Below are positions 1 through 10,173 of a DNA stretch of 64,000 bases, one piece after another. Position numbers and translations under genes: made by a program. This DNA comes from Punica granatum (Eukaryota; Streptophyta; Magnoliopsida; Myrtales; Lythraceae): NCBI RefSeq assembly GCF_007655135.1, contig NC_045131.1, positions 15,050,001 through 15,114,000 on the forward strand. The letters are read 5' to 3'. Positions within the stretch are counted from its first letter, which is position 1. Every line of letters starts with the position of its first letter. The notes beneath the pieces were generated by a model. It did not search any database. It was not told the DNA's origin and was given only the letters and a program-made list of their open reading frames with translations.

Positions 1-612
1 GGTATTAGAAGTTGTATTATGTAGCTTTGAGAAATGCTAATCTTAATCTAATTTATGGGCCTTCTGATCCTCTGAAGCGAAGTGTCGTGATTATGTTTTC
101 TTCGCTTGTGAATCTTAAGAAAGACTAGAATTTTCTCTTTTTGAAGCTGCATTTCCCAGTATTTATTCTTTAATTGAATAAATAAGCATTTATCTCTCTT
201 TCATGCTGCTTCTCCAACTGTTTCCCTAGTACAATGCTGCTTTTCGAGGTATCTGACCTAAGCATTATAATTCACCCATGAAATTACTCAGTCGTAATAG
301 TACATTGAAATGTGAGAAATTTGCAATATAATATACCTTAGACATCTTCCGTGGTCTTCAACTTTTTTATTTGAAAAAAGGAAGGGCTAATAATTCTTCC
401 CAATAGTAAAAAAGGCAATGATTAACTGATAAATAATTAATGATGGAGAAAAGATCAAAGCAAAAGGAACGATAATTTTATGCTACTTAATCTTCTTGAT
501 CAAGTGTGATGAACAATAATCTTATTCATCAGAATATCTTGATCAAGTGTGATTGACATGAGGGTTTGACTGGTGGATAGAAATAGCAGCATATACAATT
601 ATATTTCCTTAC
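1..612. repeat. Duplicated upstream segment of laccase copy A
   Basis: No gene is seen here. The stretch matches 59402-60018, the DNA upstream of laccase copy C, almost base for base, and matches 31150-32280 upstream of copy B more loosely. It is the 5' flank of a duplicated laccase unit. The core promoter that follows in copy C (TATA run, leader and start codon) is missing here because of the deletion described for copy A. Confidence 0.85.
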
Positions 613-1137
613 GGGCCAATTTCTCTGGGTCCGAGCGGACGTTCACTACTATGATTTCACGGTAAGCTTTTGTTTCCCTAAATTAGGAATGTTCATTATT
701 CTGGTCGACCAGAATATTGCTTTATGGGGGATTCTAATAAACCGATTTTTTCTCGGAATCATTTGTATCTTTATCTATATATATGCACCTCGACAAGTGC
801 ATATAGTAAATATATATTTATGCAAAGGTTTCTTATGATACTTTATGTGCTAGAATGGGACTCCCGATTACACTGCTCAAATCACTCTCCTAAATTCCAA
901 CTCAACAATGAGCTTTCTCAATCCACTATCAACGTCCATTGTGCATACGTATATATGCTTAATTTCTTTTGTTGTTATTTTGTAGTTGAAAGAAATGAAC
1001 GTCACAAAACTCTGCGTTACTAAGAGCATATTAACAGTGAACGATCTTTTTCCTGAACCCGTAATTCGAGTACACAAAGGAGACATTCTGTACGTAAACG
1101 TGACTAATAAAGGAGATTACGGCATCACCATTCATTG

Positions 1138-2756
1138 GTGTGTAAGATATTCTTAATGTTGCTCATCTCTAGTATAATATCCCTGTGTACACACACGAAT
1201 CTATATATATGTATATAAAGTTATATCTCATATAATGAATAGGGTTAAAAAGTTAAATATTTATTAAAATAGGGCTATAAAGGTCAATCTAAATAATATT
1301 TACTTCTATACTTAATTTAGATTTAAAAATAATGAATTAGAAAAGAAACTTTAGTTTAATTAATTCATCTAATTATTTTTGCCCTCAATCTAGAAAAAAA
1401 TATTTGTATTTAAAAATATAAAAGTTAGAAAAGAAACTTTATGTGAGTTAGTTTATGTATGTATTTTTGCCGTCAATCTGGAAAATTTTATTTGTAAAAA
1501 ATTAATTTTCAAGTGATAAGTTAATTGTACAATCTACAAATGAACTAAAACTTATAAGTACAAATTTTAATATATTATTAGACTATTGTAATACAAATCT
1601 CCGAAGATTTTATTTATAATGAAAGTTTTATTATAGCAAATAAAATTGATATACTATATATAATAAATTAATTATTTATGTGCATAAAATAATGATGTAA
1701 TTATTTGTACTTTTGGTCTTACGTAGTTTATGGAATCTACTTTATTTAAAATGAAACTATAATTAATTTTGGAAAACATAAAAATTCTCGATAGCAAAAA
1801 AGGAAAAAAAAAGAATTATAATATTACATTTAAAGGTAAAAAGTCCAACAAATCTCCGTAGAAAAAATACCCGTGCAACCTACCGGTAAAAAAAATAATA
1901 AAAGACTAGTTTATCCATTTAAACGGCCATCTAGAATGTTTAATCGTCGGTTTGTCCTATATGATTGACCCCTCCAAGCAAGCCCTCTCCCAACAAGCAA
2001 CCAACCAACCAACCACACTCCACCCAACCTTCAACACACCAAAACGGATTAAATATTGAGGATATTAGTATTCCTCATCTATTATAAATGAGTAATAATT
2101 CATCAAAATATTTATAAGTGAATTTATGAACTTGTTGTGAGATTAATTTCTTTTCGGTAAGAGTCATGGTATCTGAAAGTTGAATTAGGCGTCCGAATGC
2201 TAGAGTCCACACTGAGAAAAAAAGTTAATCCCACAATAAGTTCATAAATTTTCACTTATAAATATTTGATGAATTGTTACTTTTAAATATTTTGAGCGGA
2301 TTTTATACAATGAGTAGGTAATATTCATCCAATATTTACTCCCAAAAGTCGCCAACAATCACACCCCAACAAAACAAAAACACTCAAAAAGAATAAGAAA
2401 AATTTCAATTTCCGATCAAATGGATGAAATAGTCCCCTTGAAAAAAAAATTCGGCTTAGGAAAGGGAAAAGAAAAGCGGTACTAGGGATATCTGGAATTG
2501 GGGGTTCATCGCGGGCCACGACCCACCCCCACGAGGTCGTCGCCAACTACAGAGGCTGCCGCAGACCTCAGGAGACCTTTGCATATATATATATATATAT
2601 ATATGGCTCTTTCGAGGTGTATATATAGATAAAGAATTTTTCTTCATGGATGAGTTAAAATACGAACGGCAGCTTGGTACGGAAAAATATCACCTTTATT
2701 GTATCATTTCTCGGATAAAAATTTTAGAAAGTTTTCAAATTTATGGTGATTCTATA
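1138..2756. other. Intron 2 of laccase copy A, 5' part
   Basis: AT-rich, non-coding. It aligns through almost its whole length with intron 2 of copy C (60794-62370), including a stretch near 2410-2550 that is nearly identical. A short AT microsatellite lies at about 2585-2604. No gene is seen. Small ORFs here do not recur in a conserved frame in copy C. Confidence 0.75.
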
Positions 2757-4322
2757 CAAGGTTTTCATAATCGTGATTCTACCTAGAATCGGTCGAGGGC
2801 CGTAGAATCGTGAATCGTAAGATTCTACCTGTAATTAAAAAAAAACATAGATATATGTAGTATACTTTTCGGGAGCAAAAAAAATCAATCATTGTTCATT
2901 CAAATAAAAATTACAATTTCAGTACAATTACATCAGCAATTCCATCAGCACAATTGCAACGCAATTTCATCAGCATAATTTCATCAACACAATTAGCACA
3001 ATTTCATCAGATTCAGCACAATTACAAGGGCAAATTACAAAAAAAACTCAAATTTTGTAAAAAGTCTCAGTTTTGTCATAAATTTTGTTTTGTAAAAAAA
3101 AACCATAAATTTTCTAAAATGTCTAAAAAATGACCTCCGTTATAACTTCTGTCAATTTTTGTTGCTAATGGTGGGTCCCTTTAACAGTCCACGTAGGTCA
3201 TACGTAGGCAAAAATTGACGGAAGTTATAACGGAGGTCATTTTTGAGACATTTTAGAAAACTTATGGTTTTTTCTGTTACAAAACAAAATTTAGGACAAA
3301 ATTGAGACATTTTGCAAAACTTGGGTTTTTTTTTTGTAATTTACCCCAATTACAATGCAAGTTGTTGTTGATACAAAATTTACAAATACAATTCAGCAGA
3401 TTCAGCACAATTAGCACAATTTCAAGGAAATCAATCGATACAAGTTGTATCAAATTTTCACAATCCTTGACGTAACTATTTGACTGCAAATCAGAATTTC
3501 ACAATCCTCGATACAAGTGATCCCGTTCAAATAACAAATCAATAGGGTCAAGATCGGGGAATGTTAAATGAGCATGTTGGAAAAATAATTGGAAATTGAG
3601 CATATTTACTGAGAAATAGGAGCTGACCTGGTTGAATCAATTGATTGACTACTAGTCCCCTTGGTTCACTCGAACAGTACTGATGAGTGATGACTGCGAT
3701 CGTAGACTCGGGGGGGGGGGTGGTGTCGAGGAAGGTGATGTCGCTGGGCGGTGACGGCGGTCGGAGCTCGGGCATTAGGCAGAGGCAAAGGCGCAGAGCA
3801 AGCAACTGCGGAATCGGAAGTCGGACTCGAAACCATGGCACGGACTCACGGTCACGGAGCTTCAAGCTCGTCGCCATCGTCGGAGACTCGGAGTTGGAAC
3901 TATGGACTCACTGCCAGAACAAGAAGAAAACAAGAAGAAATGGCTGCATAGAGGAGTACAGATCGTTGGAGAAATCGGAGAGGGGGTTCGGTTAGGGCAC
4001 AGAGATGTCGGGATCCTCGGGGAGAAAGGGAGGGGCGAAGAAGAAAGGGAAAAGGAGGGAAAAAAAAGGAAGTTGTCGGGCTTAGGCCTGGGCTTCGCTC
4101 GAATCAGGCTTGGGCTTCGCCCGAATCAGAGCTGGGATTCGCCAGTCTGGACTGAATCCGGAATCGCTGAATCGGCCCAATTCCACGATTCCGCGATCCA
4201 ACTCGCGATTCACGTGCGATTCTGCATTTTCCAACTCACCCCCCTACTCGGAATCGTATGCCCCTCCTCGAATCGTAGAATCGTACGATTCTACGATTCG
4301 AATCACGATTCTGAAAACCATG
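2757..4322. mobile_element. Non-autonomous hAT-like element inserted at the exon 3 acceptor of copy A
   Basis: It is bounded by an 8-bp direct repeat ATTCTATA (2749-2756 and 4323-4330). Its ends are inverted: the left begins CAAGGTTTTCATAATCGTGA and the right, read on the other strand, begins CATGGTTTTCAGAATCGTGA. That is two mismatches in 20. An 8-bp duplication with CA-G-G ends fits the hAT superfamily. Copy C has the unoccupied site (62364-62376, one ATTCTATA). The body holds subterminal copies of an AATCGTA-type motif near both ends, a CAATTTCATCAGCA-like repeat near 2910-3015, a G run near 3710 and a nested MITE. No transposase is recognisable. Confidence 0.85.
3028..3347. mobile_element. 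Foldback MITE nested in the hAT-like element
   Basis: This is a long imperfect palindrome. The left arm starts GGGCAAATTAC and the right arm, reverse complemented, starts GGGGTAAATTAC. Both continue through matching poly-A and TTTTGT-rich blocks to a centre around 3170-3190. The 8-bp sequence AATTACAA flanks both sides and looks like the target duplication. It has no coding capacity. It inserted after, or travelled with, the surrounding element. Confidence 0.8.
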
Positions 4323-4576
4323 ATTCTATAGGCACGGAGTGAAGCAACCTCGCAATCCATGGTCGGATGGACCAGTATTCATTACACAATGTCTAATCCT
4401 GCCAGGATCGTACTTCACCTATGAAGTCATTTTCTCTGAAGAGGAAGGAACCATTTGGTGGCATGCCCATAGCGACTGGACACGAGCAACTGTTCACGGC
4501 GCGATTGTCATCTTACCCAAAGAAGGGACCACGTTTCCATTCCCGAAGCTCGATGCAGAAGAGGTTATCGTGCTGG

Positions 4577-6466
4577 GTATGTGAAAGTTATATTTGAGTT
4601 TCAGGTGATTCCATTGACGTCAGCTATACATGTCAATGTACAGAATTAATATAAGTGGTCTAATCTCCACTTCATGCGGTATTATAGACTAACGTTCACA
4701 CTCAAGTAAAAAGCGTCCATCAAGATCAACCCGCAAACATAAGTCTATAAAGATTTTTATATAGAAACTAAAATTCTAATGCTCACAGGAATATCAAATG
4801 GAAAACAATATCCTAAATAATATTCTATAAATTTATTGCATATTAAAAATAAATATAAGTATCAAATAAAACCAAAACGTTTGGCAATTTTCTTTTTTAG
4901 GCCATAAATAAAAAAATTGCCAAATATTTTGGCCATATTTAATATTTGTCATTACTATAAAAGTGTGAAACTTTCTACAGTGTTTCTTCACATTTTATAA
5001 TTTTCATTTTGCCCCTCAATGTCTGTGAGCACTGAGCACTTCTCATAAATATTAATTATATTATTGAATCTATATGGAAAATATTTCAATTAATACCTCT
5101 TAATGAAATGTGACTCTTCAAATGAATTCAGCGCGTTCTTTCATCAGACATGACCATTCAATTTATTTTGATTCTTTTAGGGGAAACAAACTATGTCTTT
5201 TCTACATAATCAATATTTAATGATAATTATTGAATTAAAATTTAATTGTAAATGTGTATCTTCTAAGAAAGTTTGTAAACAATTTCTTTTGCTTAAATAT
5301 ATCTATGCAATATATCATAATATTATAAAATTTTAAGCTTTTATATTATATATCTCAGACCAGCTTGAAATATTAATTTGATCGAAATTATAATATAAAT
5401 TTACTATAATTAATTACAATTTTTAGAATTTAATTATACAATATTACTACAAAACTGTAAAGAAACATGTTCATGATTTCAACTAGAGGTGATCGGTTTC
5501 GAGTACCTTGTATTTTTCACGATACCCAGACCCTACCCTGTAAGGAACATGTTATAAGATTTTGGAACTGGACCCTACCCTGTTGAATCCTGGAACCAAA
5601 TCCTACCCGGAACCTGTATTATAATATAGGTTCCGGGTACCCTGTTGGAACCTATAAATTTTTTTATCTAGCTAAATAAAATAGAAAATGTCACATACAT
5701 AATTAGTAATCAGGCGAAATAGAATATTAACAAAGATTTAGATTAATCCACAACAAAAAAAATATATGTTTCATCAATCCATCGATAAAATTAAACATCC
5801 ATAATACGATCCCTCACAAGTATATCTGTCCTGATTCATTAAAAGAGACAGTAACTTTACCATTTCCTCTTTTTTTTTTAATAAATAACCGGTTTCGGGT
5901 ACCCTGTAGGTAGGAATCGGAACCGGAGCCGATTTTTCACCGATTCCTAATTTTAATACTCGGAATCTACCCGATTTTCAATACGAGCTATCCGGATCCT
6001 ACCCTAATTGGTAGGTTTCGACCGGTTCCGGGTATACTCGGTACCCGTGCATACCCCTAATTTCAACCAATCCTTATTAGATTAGCGATGCTTATGAAAC
6101 TATAATATATTAATTCATATCAATAATAAATACATAAATTTTAACTTGCTTAATTATGTGAAAGTAGATTAAAATTGACTAAGTCAACGCGTATATAATT
6201 TAACCCAAATTCCACAGTGCATATTTTGGATTTTTCCACACTATACAAAACTAATTTGGACCCCTAGATCCCCTTCAATCTAATCTGGCATGTCCATTTT
6301 TATAAGTTTTAAAATTTCAAAAATATCCTTGAAAAATCACGATCTAGTCCCTTTATAATATAAAATGCGATTTTCACTCATAATTCTTTTTGTCAACTTT
6401 CGATCCCATTAATTTTAATATTTAATCATAATTTTTGAAATTAAAAAAAAATGAAGAACGTAACAG
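4577..6466. other. Intron 3 relic of copy A
   Basis: Non-coding and AT-rich. It matches 62623-63975 downstream of exon 3 of copy C, apart from the hAT MITE at 5484-6059, which C lacks. The match stops at the GTAACAG at 6460-6466, where a Gypsy remnant begins. Confidence 0.75.
5484..6059. mobile_element. hAT-type MITE, 576 bp, with 8-bp target duplication
   Basis: It is flanked by ATTTCAAC on both sides (5476-5483 and 6060-6067). The ends are TAGAGGTGATCGG at left and, reverse complemented, TAGGGGTATGCACGGG at right, the common hAT TAGNGGT type. The interior repeats GGTTCCGGGTACC-like words. Copy C has an empty site near 63555 with a single ATTTCAAC. No coding capacity is seen. Confidence 0.88.
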
Positions 6467-7740
6467 TGATGGGCTCACAAACCAAAGTTGGATAAAAAAT
6501 AAGGGTAGAGGGTAGAACCAACTAAACCCACTCGATAAGTAACTCGACAAGAGTAAGAAAAGTCGCTTTGATTTGTCACACTCAAGGATGAACGATAAGA
6601 ATTGGGGTTTTCGCCACTAAACAAAGAACTTGTTTAGATAAGAAAAGAAAGAAAACGTTCTAGGCAATTTCATCCAAAATATTCATCAATAGGTGATTTT
6701 GAGATATCCTCTTATAATGAGGTGAATAACATATATATAGAGGGAAGACACATTCCTTGACTCTAGAGTAGGAAACTAACATCTAAACTTCTCTAGATTA
6801 CTTTCTAAAATATAATAAGGAAACAATCTGAAATAAAAAACTTAGGATTATTGACTCAAGTGAATATACGAAATAATATATAATTAAGAGAAACTATATT
6901 ATAGCAATATAAGAAATTTAATATCTAATTAAGCTAAATTCTTGTTCTGAGTGTTCTAGAATGCGTGTTTGGACCAAAAAATTCGAATACGTGTTGGCCT
7001 ACAATGCGAAGCACATCATCTCCTCTTGGTTGGAAAAAGACGCGTCCTCGAGTCTTCGTTGATCTTCTGCTGGTCTTCATGTGTGCGCTTTGGTGCTTTT
7101 TAGCTTGCCACTTAATGACCAACTTTTTTGTCCAGACTCTCTCCAGTAATTCTTCATGGATCGGATTCTTTTTGCTTCCTCGCCAACCATCTCTTTGGCT
7201 GAATTGCTGCTGCTTTCTCGGTAGAATTGTATATGCCTTGGCAAATTTTGCCTCGATTGGATGAAACACCATCGAAAATCTTCAATAGCAATTTCTTCTT
7301 GAAGTTTCACTTGGGGGTGAGTTTAAAGTGGGTTCCATTAGGACTTGCCCCGTAGAGTTTGAAACTAGTACCTCCAAAATATTCTCCTCAAGAGATAAAT
7401 CGTTCATGATCAAGACATGTGTATCTCGCTCTAGCATAGCTTGGTTCTTCGACTCTACGTCTTCTTCCTCTTCTGTTTTGATGTCCCTCTTGGAAGTTGT
7501 GTCTTCGACCTGCACTTTTTATCTTCTATCACAACATCAATAATCTTTAGATCACCAAGATTTGTCTTTCCATGTTCAAGGGGAAGGCTAGTATCTGGAA
7601 GACAACTAGAAGACTCAAACAATTGTTGCTCACAATCCAATGGCAAGAACCTGTCCTTCAAAAGTCGTTTCATACGCCTTCTATGTGACAATTGAAATAT
7701 CTGTCTATGGGATAGTTACAGAGATATCCCCAACCCATTA
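6467..7740 (-). mobile_element. Truncated Ty3/Gypsy-like remnant with one LTR-like end
   Basis: The match between copies A and C stops exactly where TGATGGGC begins, as expected for the TG...CA terminus of an LTR. On the minus strand a decayed gag piece and a polyprotein tail lead into an AT-rich LTR-like region (about 6467-6930). Most of pol and the second LTR are missing. The right boundary and the matching target duplication were not found, so the end at 7740 is approximate. Confidence 0.55.
6934..7691 (-). pseudogene. Gag fragment and polyprotein tail of a Gypsy remnant
   Basis: Read on the minus strand, 7691-7620 encodes KRLLKDRFLPLDCEQQLF. This resembles the plant Ty3 gag core segment of the form LKxRFLPxDYEQxLF. 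The following pieces (7515-7282 and 7272-6934) are in other frames. They contain acidic and basic low-complexity sequence and end in RGRVFFQPRGDDV just before the LTR-like region. Protease, RT and integrase are absent, so an internal deletion is likely. The gag match rests on one motif recognised by eye. The tail is assigned only by its position. Confidence 0.45.
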
Positions 7741-8014
7741 ATATTTCACCGAACAGAGTGACAACTTCAATTCTGTTCATTCTCGATGATAAATAAAATA
7801 GTTACGAAGTTAAATTTCACAGGCTGCAATCATTCCATAGCAGCCACAAAAATAACAAACTTTGCACATGCTCAAGGCAATTAGCACATAATGGAAGATA
7901 CGCTATGAATTAATTATGAGACATGAAGTCGTACAGGTGGTAGGGGATCATAAATCCTCAAAGGCATCAGATGTGAATCTCAAGAGAAGAGAACTCTTCC
8001 CATATCCAAAATCC

Positions 8015-8107
8015 TCAATCAACATTAGCTTCAACATGTAACCGAATTCCTTCTGACTTGATAATGCTTCCATTAGGAAAAACCAAAAAATGCCACTGCT
8101 CAGGACC
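8015..8107 (-). pseudogene. Possible last exon of an unidentified gene, minus strand
   Basis: On the minus strand an acceptor-like TTTGATTTCAG is followed by 30 sense codons and a TGA. They begin GPEQWHFLVFPNGS and end RLHVEANVD. The composition is protein-like rather than random. I do not recognise the family, and no matching upstream exon was identified on this strand. It may be a captured or orphaned exon, or chance. Confidence 0.25.
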
Positions 8108-8418
8108 CTGAAATCAAAAGAGAGAGATATGGGGGGTGTTGGTCGGTGTGTCGTGAGAGAAGAACTGCAGGACGGAAAAGCAGGCTGGCTGAAGAAGTGA
8201 CCGCAGGCCAGAGAAAGAGTGGAGCAGAGGATAGGGCAGTAAAGGATTTCCTAAACTTTTCTAACTTAGCAAAACTACCACATTCGACGGATGGAACTTT
8301 TATATACTCTAGGATGCTCCTGCTTTCATTGTTTATAAACACATTTAGTTTGCCTAGTATTGGTTTCTCATTTTTCTTCAGACTGTGTTGTAGATAATTT
8401 TATTGTGTTCATCTCACT

Positions 8419-8852
8419 TTCCGTGCGCAAGTTGCTGGCTTATATTACCATTTGAGCCATCCAGACACTGGATTTCAGGTACTTGATCTAAAGGATTCTT
8501 TTAATCTCTTATTGAAAGGGATGCTCTAACCTATTTGGGGTTTCTACTTCATGAACTAGAAGCCATTATTTCACGAAATATATTATGATGACTCTTGTGA
8601 CAACAGAGAATGCTCCATGTTGTTCATATATTGCTGGACTGGTTGATCACGCTGCTATTTGTTGGTTATTTTTTGATCATGAATTGTCTCCAGCAAAGTC
8701 ATTGGAGCATGGGTTTGCACAGTGCTGAGGAGTCGGGTCTCACTGTTCAGGCCATGGAACACATGCTGCCTCCGTGGCAGCAAGACGTGATTGAAAGGTC
8801 TACCATCTTTTGGCTTGCAAAATGGATAGCCCAACGGAAGTTAATATTCTGA
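8419..8852 (+). pseudogene. Unidentified gene remnant, two exon-like pieces
   Basis: A piece ending GLYYHLSHPDTGFQ (to 8478) is followed by a GT donor. After about 130 bp an ACAACAG acceptor precedes a second piece from 8607. That piece reads AGLVDHAAICWLFFDHELSP and then needs a one-base frameshift near 8710-8720 to continue as ESGLTVQAMEHMLPPWQQDV, ending in KWIAQRKLIF and a stop at 8852. The even amino-acid composition and plausible splice sites suggest a decayed host gene end. The family is not recognised, and no upstream exons were found. Confidence 0.35.
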
Positions 8853-9382
8853 TCTAGGATTGCCATCTACACAGGGTCTGTGATTCGATAAGGGTAGTGT
8901 GGTAGCATTATTTTGGCTAAGGTTCGATGAAAAATAAAGCATCCAATAACTTAATTGACCTTTTTCTTTTAACGGGGATCTAATATCAATTTGTTCTCAT
9001 CGACATATATAGAAATAGAATAATTTCCCTCTTCTGCCTGGGGAGCAAATCTCGGGCTGCTGCGAAGCGCCGTTGCTAGGTTAGTCGTGCAGTCGCAGCC
9101 TGTTAAGAAATGCTCTGAGAAGTTTGTTTCCTTACCTTGTCTCCATAAGGAAGTTTTCAAATGGATCAGGGAGCACTCTTATCGGGTAATATGAAGTTGA
9201 TTCTAATTTCCTTCTACTTCATGAGCACCAAGAACTTTCAAAAGGAAACTAACTTTTCAAACTTTCTTGGAAGTTGGATATCAATCCCATAGAGTGTGTT
9301 TGGGAATTAAATTTGGAGGGAGAGGACTTGGAGGGAGAGTATTTCCCCTGTTTGGGAGATTTATTTGTGGAAGAGGGAAGGA

Positions 9383-9420
<38 letters not shown>

Positions 9421-9676
9421 GTGTCAATATATACTGTCAGTACATATGTACGCTATATACGCTGTCATTTATTTTTTTAAGTAATTTTCAATATGAAATT
9501 TTCATGCTACGAATACAAGAAATAACAATTTACTTAATGCACGTACAGTTCATATTGATACATGAAAAATATATTTATTGTTTAATTGTAAAGTGCCTTT
9601 AATATAATTAAATTATAGGTAAATAATGTAGTTTAAAAAAATAACCACTTGATTATGTAAAATTCCATTTCTGAAT
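8853..9676. other. Intergenic sequence without a recognisable gene
   Basis: It includes an AT dinucleotide run at 9385-9416. No coding pattern, transposon ends or RNA gene are apparent. The two overlapping ORFs at 9267-9602 cross the microsatellite and are not credible. Confidence 0.6.
9385..9416. repeat. AT dinucleotide microsatellite
   Basis: An uninterrupted AT run of about 16 units. Confidence 0.95.
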
Positions 9677-10172
9677 GGGGCCCCGTTTGAAATTTGGGTT
9701 TGATTTTAGAATCATGATTTTGATTTTAACTCTACCCATAACAAAACAAATTACATTCATCAAAGTCAAAATAATGGGCCCTACCCATAAATATTTACAC
9801 CACTCCATTTTAATACAACTCCATAATTACAATATTATCAACACCGTCCATTTATTTACATGAGGAGCAGCTGTCGTTGACGAAGAAGGAAGAACAACGG
9901 GGGGCCGAGGCGACAAGATCTGCAGCACTCAGGAAGAATAATGTTGCGTTTGGTTTCATAGTAGAATTTTAAAATTAGATTTTGATTTTGAAAAAGAGTG
10001 GTATAAATGGGGCTCACCCTTTGACTTTGTATTAGTTAAATTGTTTTATTGTGGAAAAAAGTGATATAAATGGGACCCACTTTTTGACTTTGTATTAGTT
10101 ATTTTGTTTTGTAGTGGGTAGAATTAAGTTAGAATTGTGATTCTAAAATAATACCCTAAAACCAAACAAGGC
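9677..10172. mobile_element. MITE with long inverted arms at the edge of the truncated LTR
   Basis: The left arm (9677-9780) starts GGGCCCCGTTTGAAATTTGG. The right arm, reverse complemented from 10172, starts GCCTTGTTTGGTTTTAGGG. Both arms then share TTTTAGAATCA, CTACCCA, ACAAAACAAA and GTCAAA blocks, and a GGGCCC or GGGTCCC block. A second, partly repeated block lies near 9950-10030. No clear target duplication is seen: its right end directly meets truncated LTR sequence. Non-coding. Confidence 0.6.
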
Positions 10173-10173
10173 A

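Larger units (their letters stand above)
613..4576 (+). pseudogene. Laccase copy A, 5'-deleted and 3'-incomplete pseudogene
   Basis: This is a relic of a secreted multicopper oxidase (laccase), which would oxidise phenolics in the apoplast. Three exon segments remain: the tail of exon 1 (about 613-661, ending YYDFT before gtaagc), exon 2 (986-1137) and exon 3 (4332-4576). Exons 2 and 3 keep the reading frame and the usual plant laccase lengths of 152 and 245 bp. Exon 3 retains the HG of the first copper motif and WWHAHSDW of the second. Compared with copy C, 253 bp are gone between two GGG triplets, which removes the TATA region, leader, ATG and signal peptide. Exon 2 carries two unusual changes: FPGPVI reads FPEPVI, and a Glu is now Lys. 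A 1.57 kb hAT-like element sits against the exon 3 acceptor. Exons 4-7 were not found downstream. It is very unlikely to encode an enzyme. Confidence 0.9.

Noticed and set aside
3687..4342. ORFs of 66-146 codons in the hAT-like element as a transposase
   Set aside because: The composition is low-complexity with Arg, Glu and Gly runs. There is no hAT dimerisation motif or catalytic pattern, and the element is too short to be autonomous.
9267..9602. ORFs spanning the AT microsatellite
   Set aside because: An IYIYIY stretch from a dinucleotide repeat, without conserved flanks.
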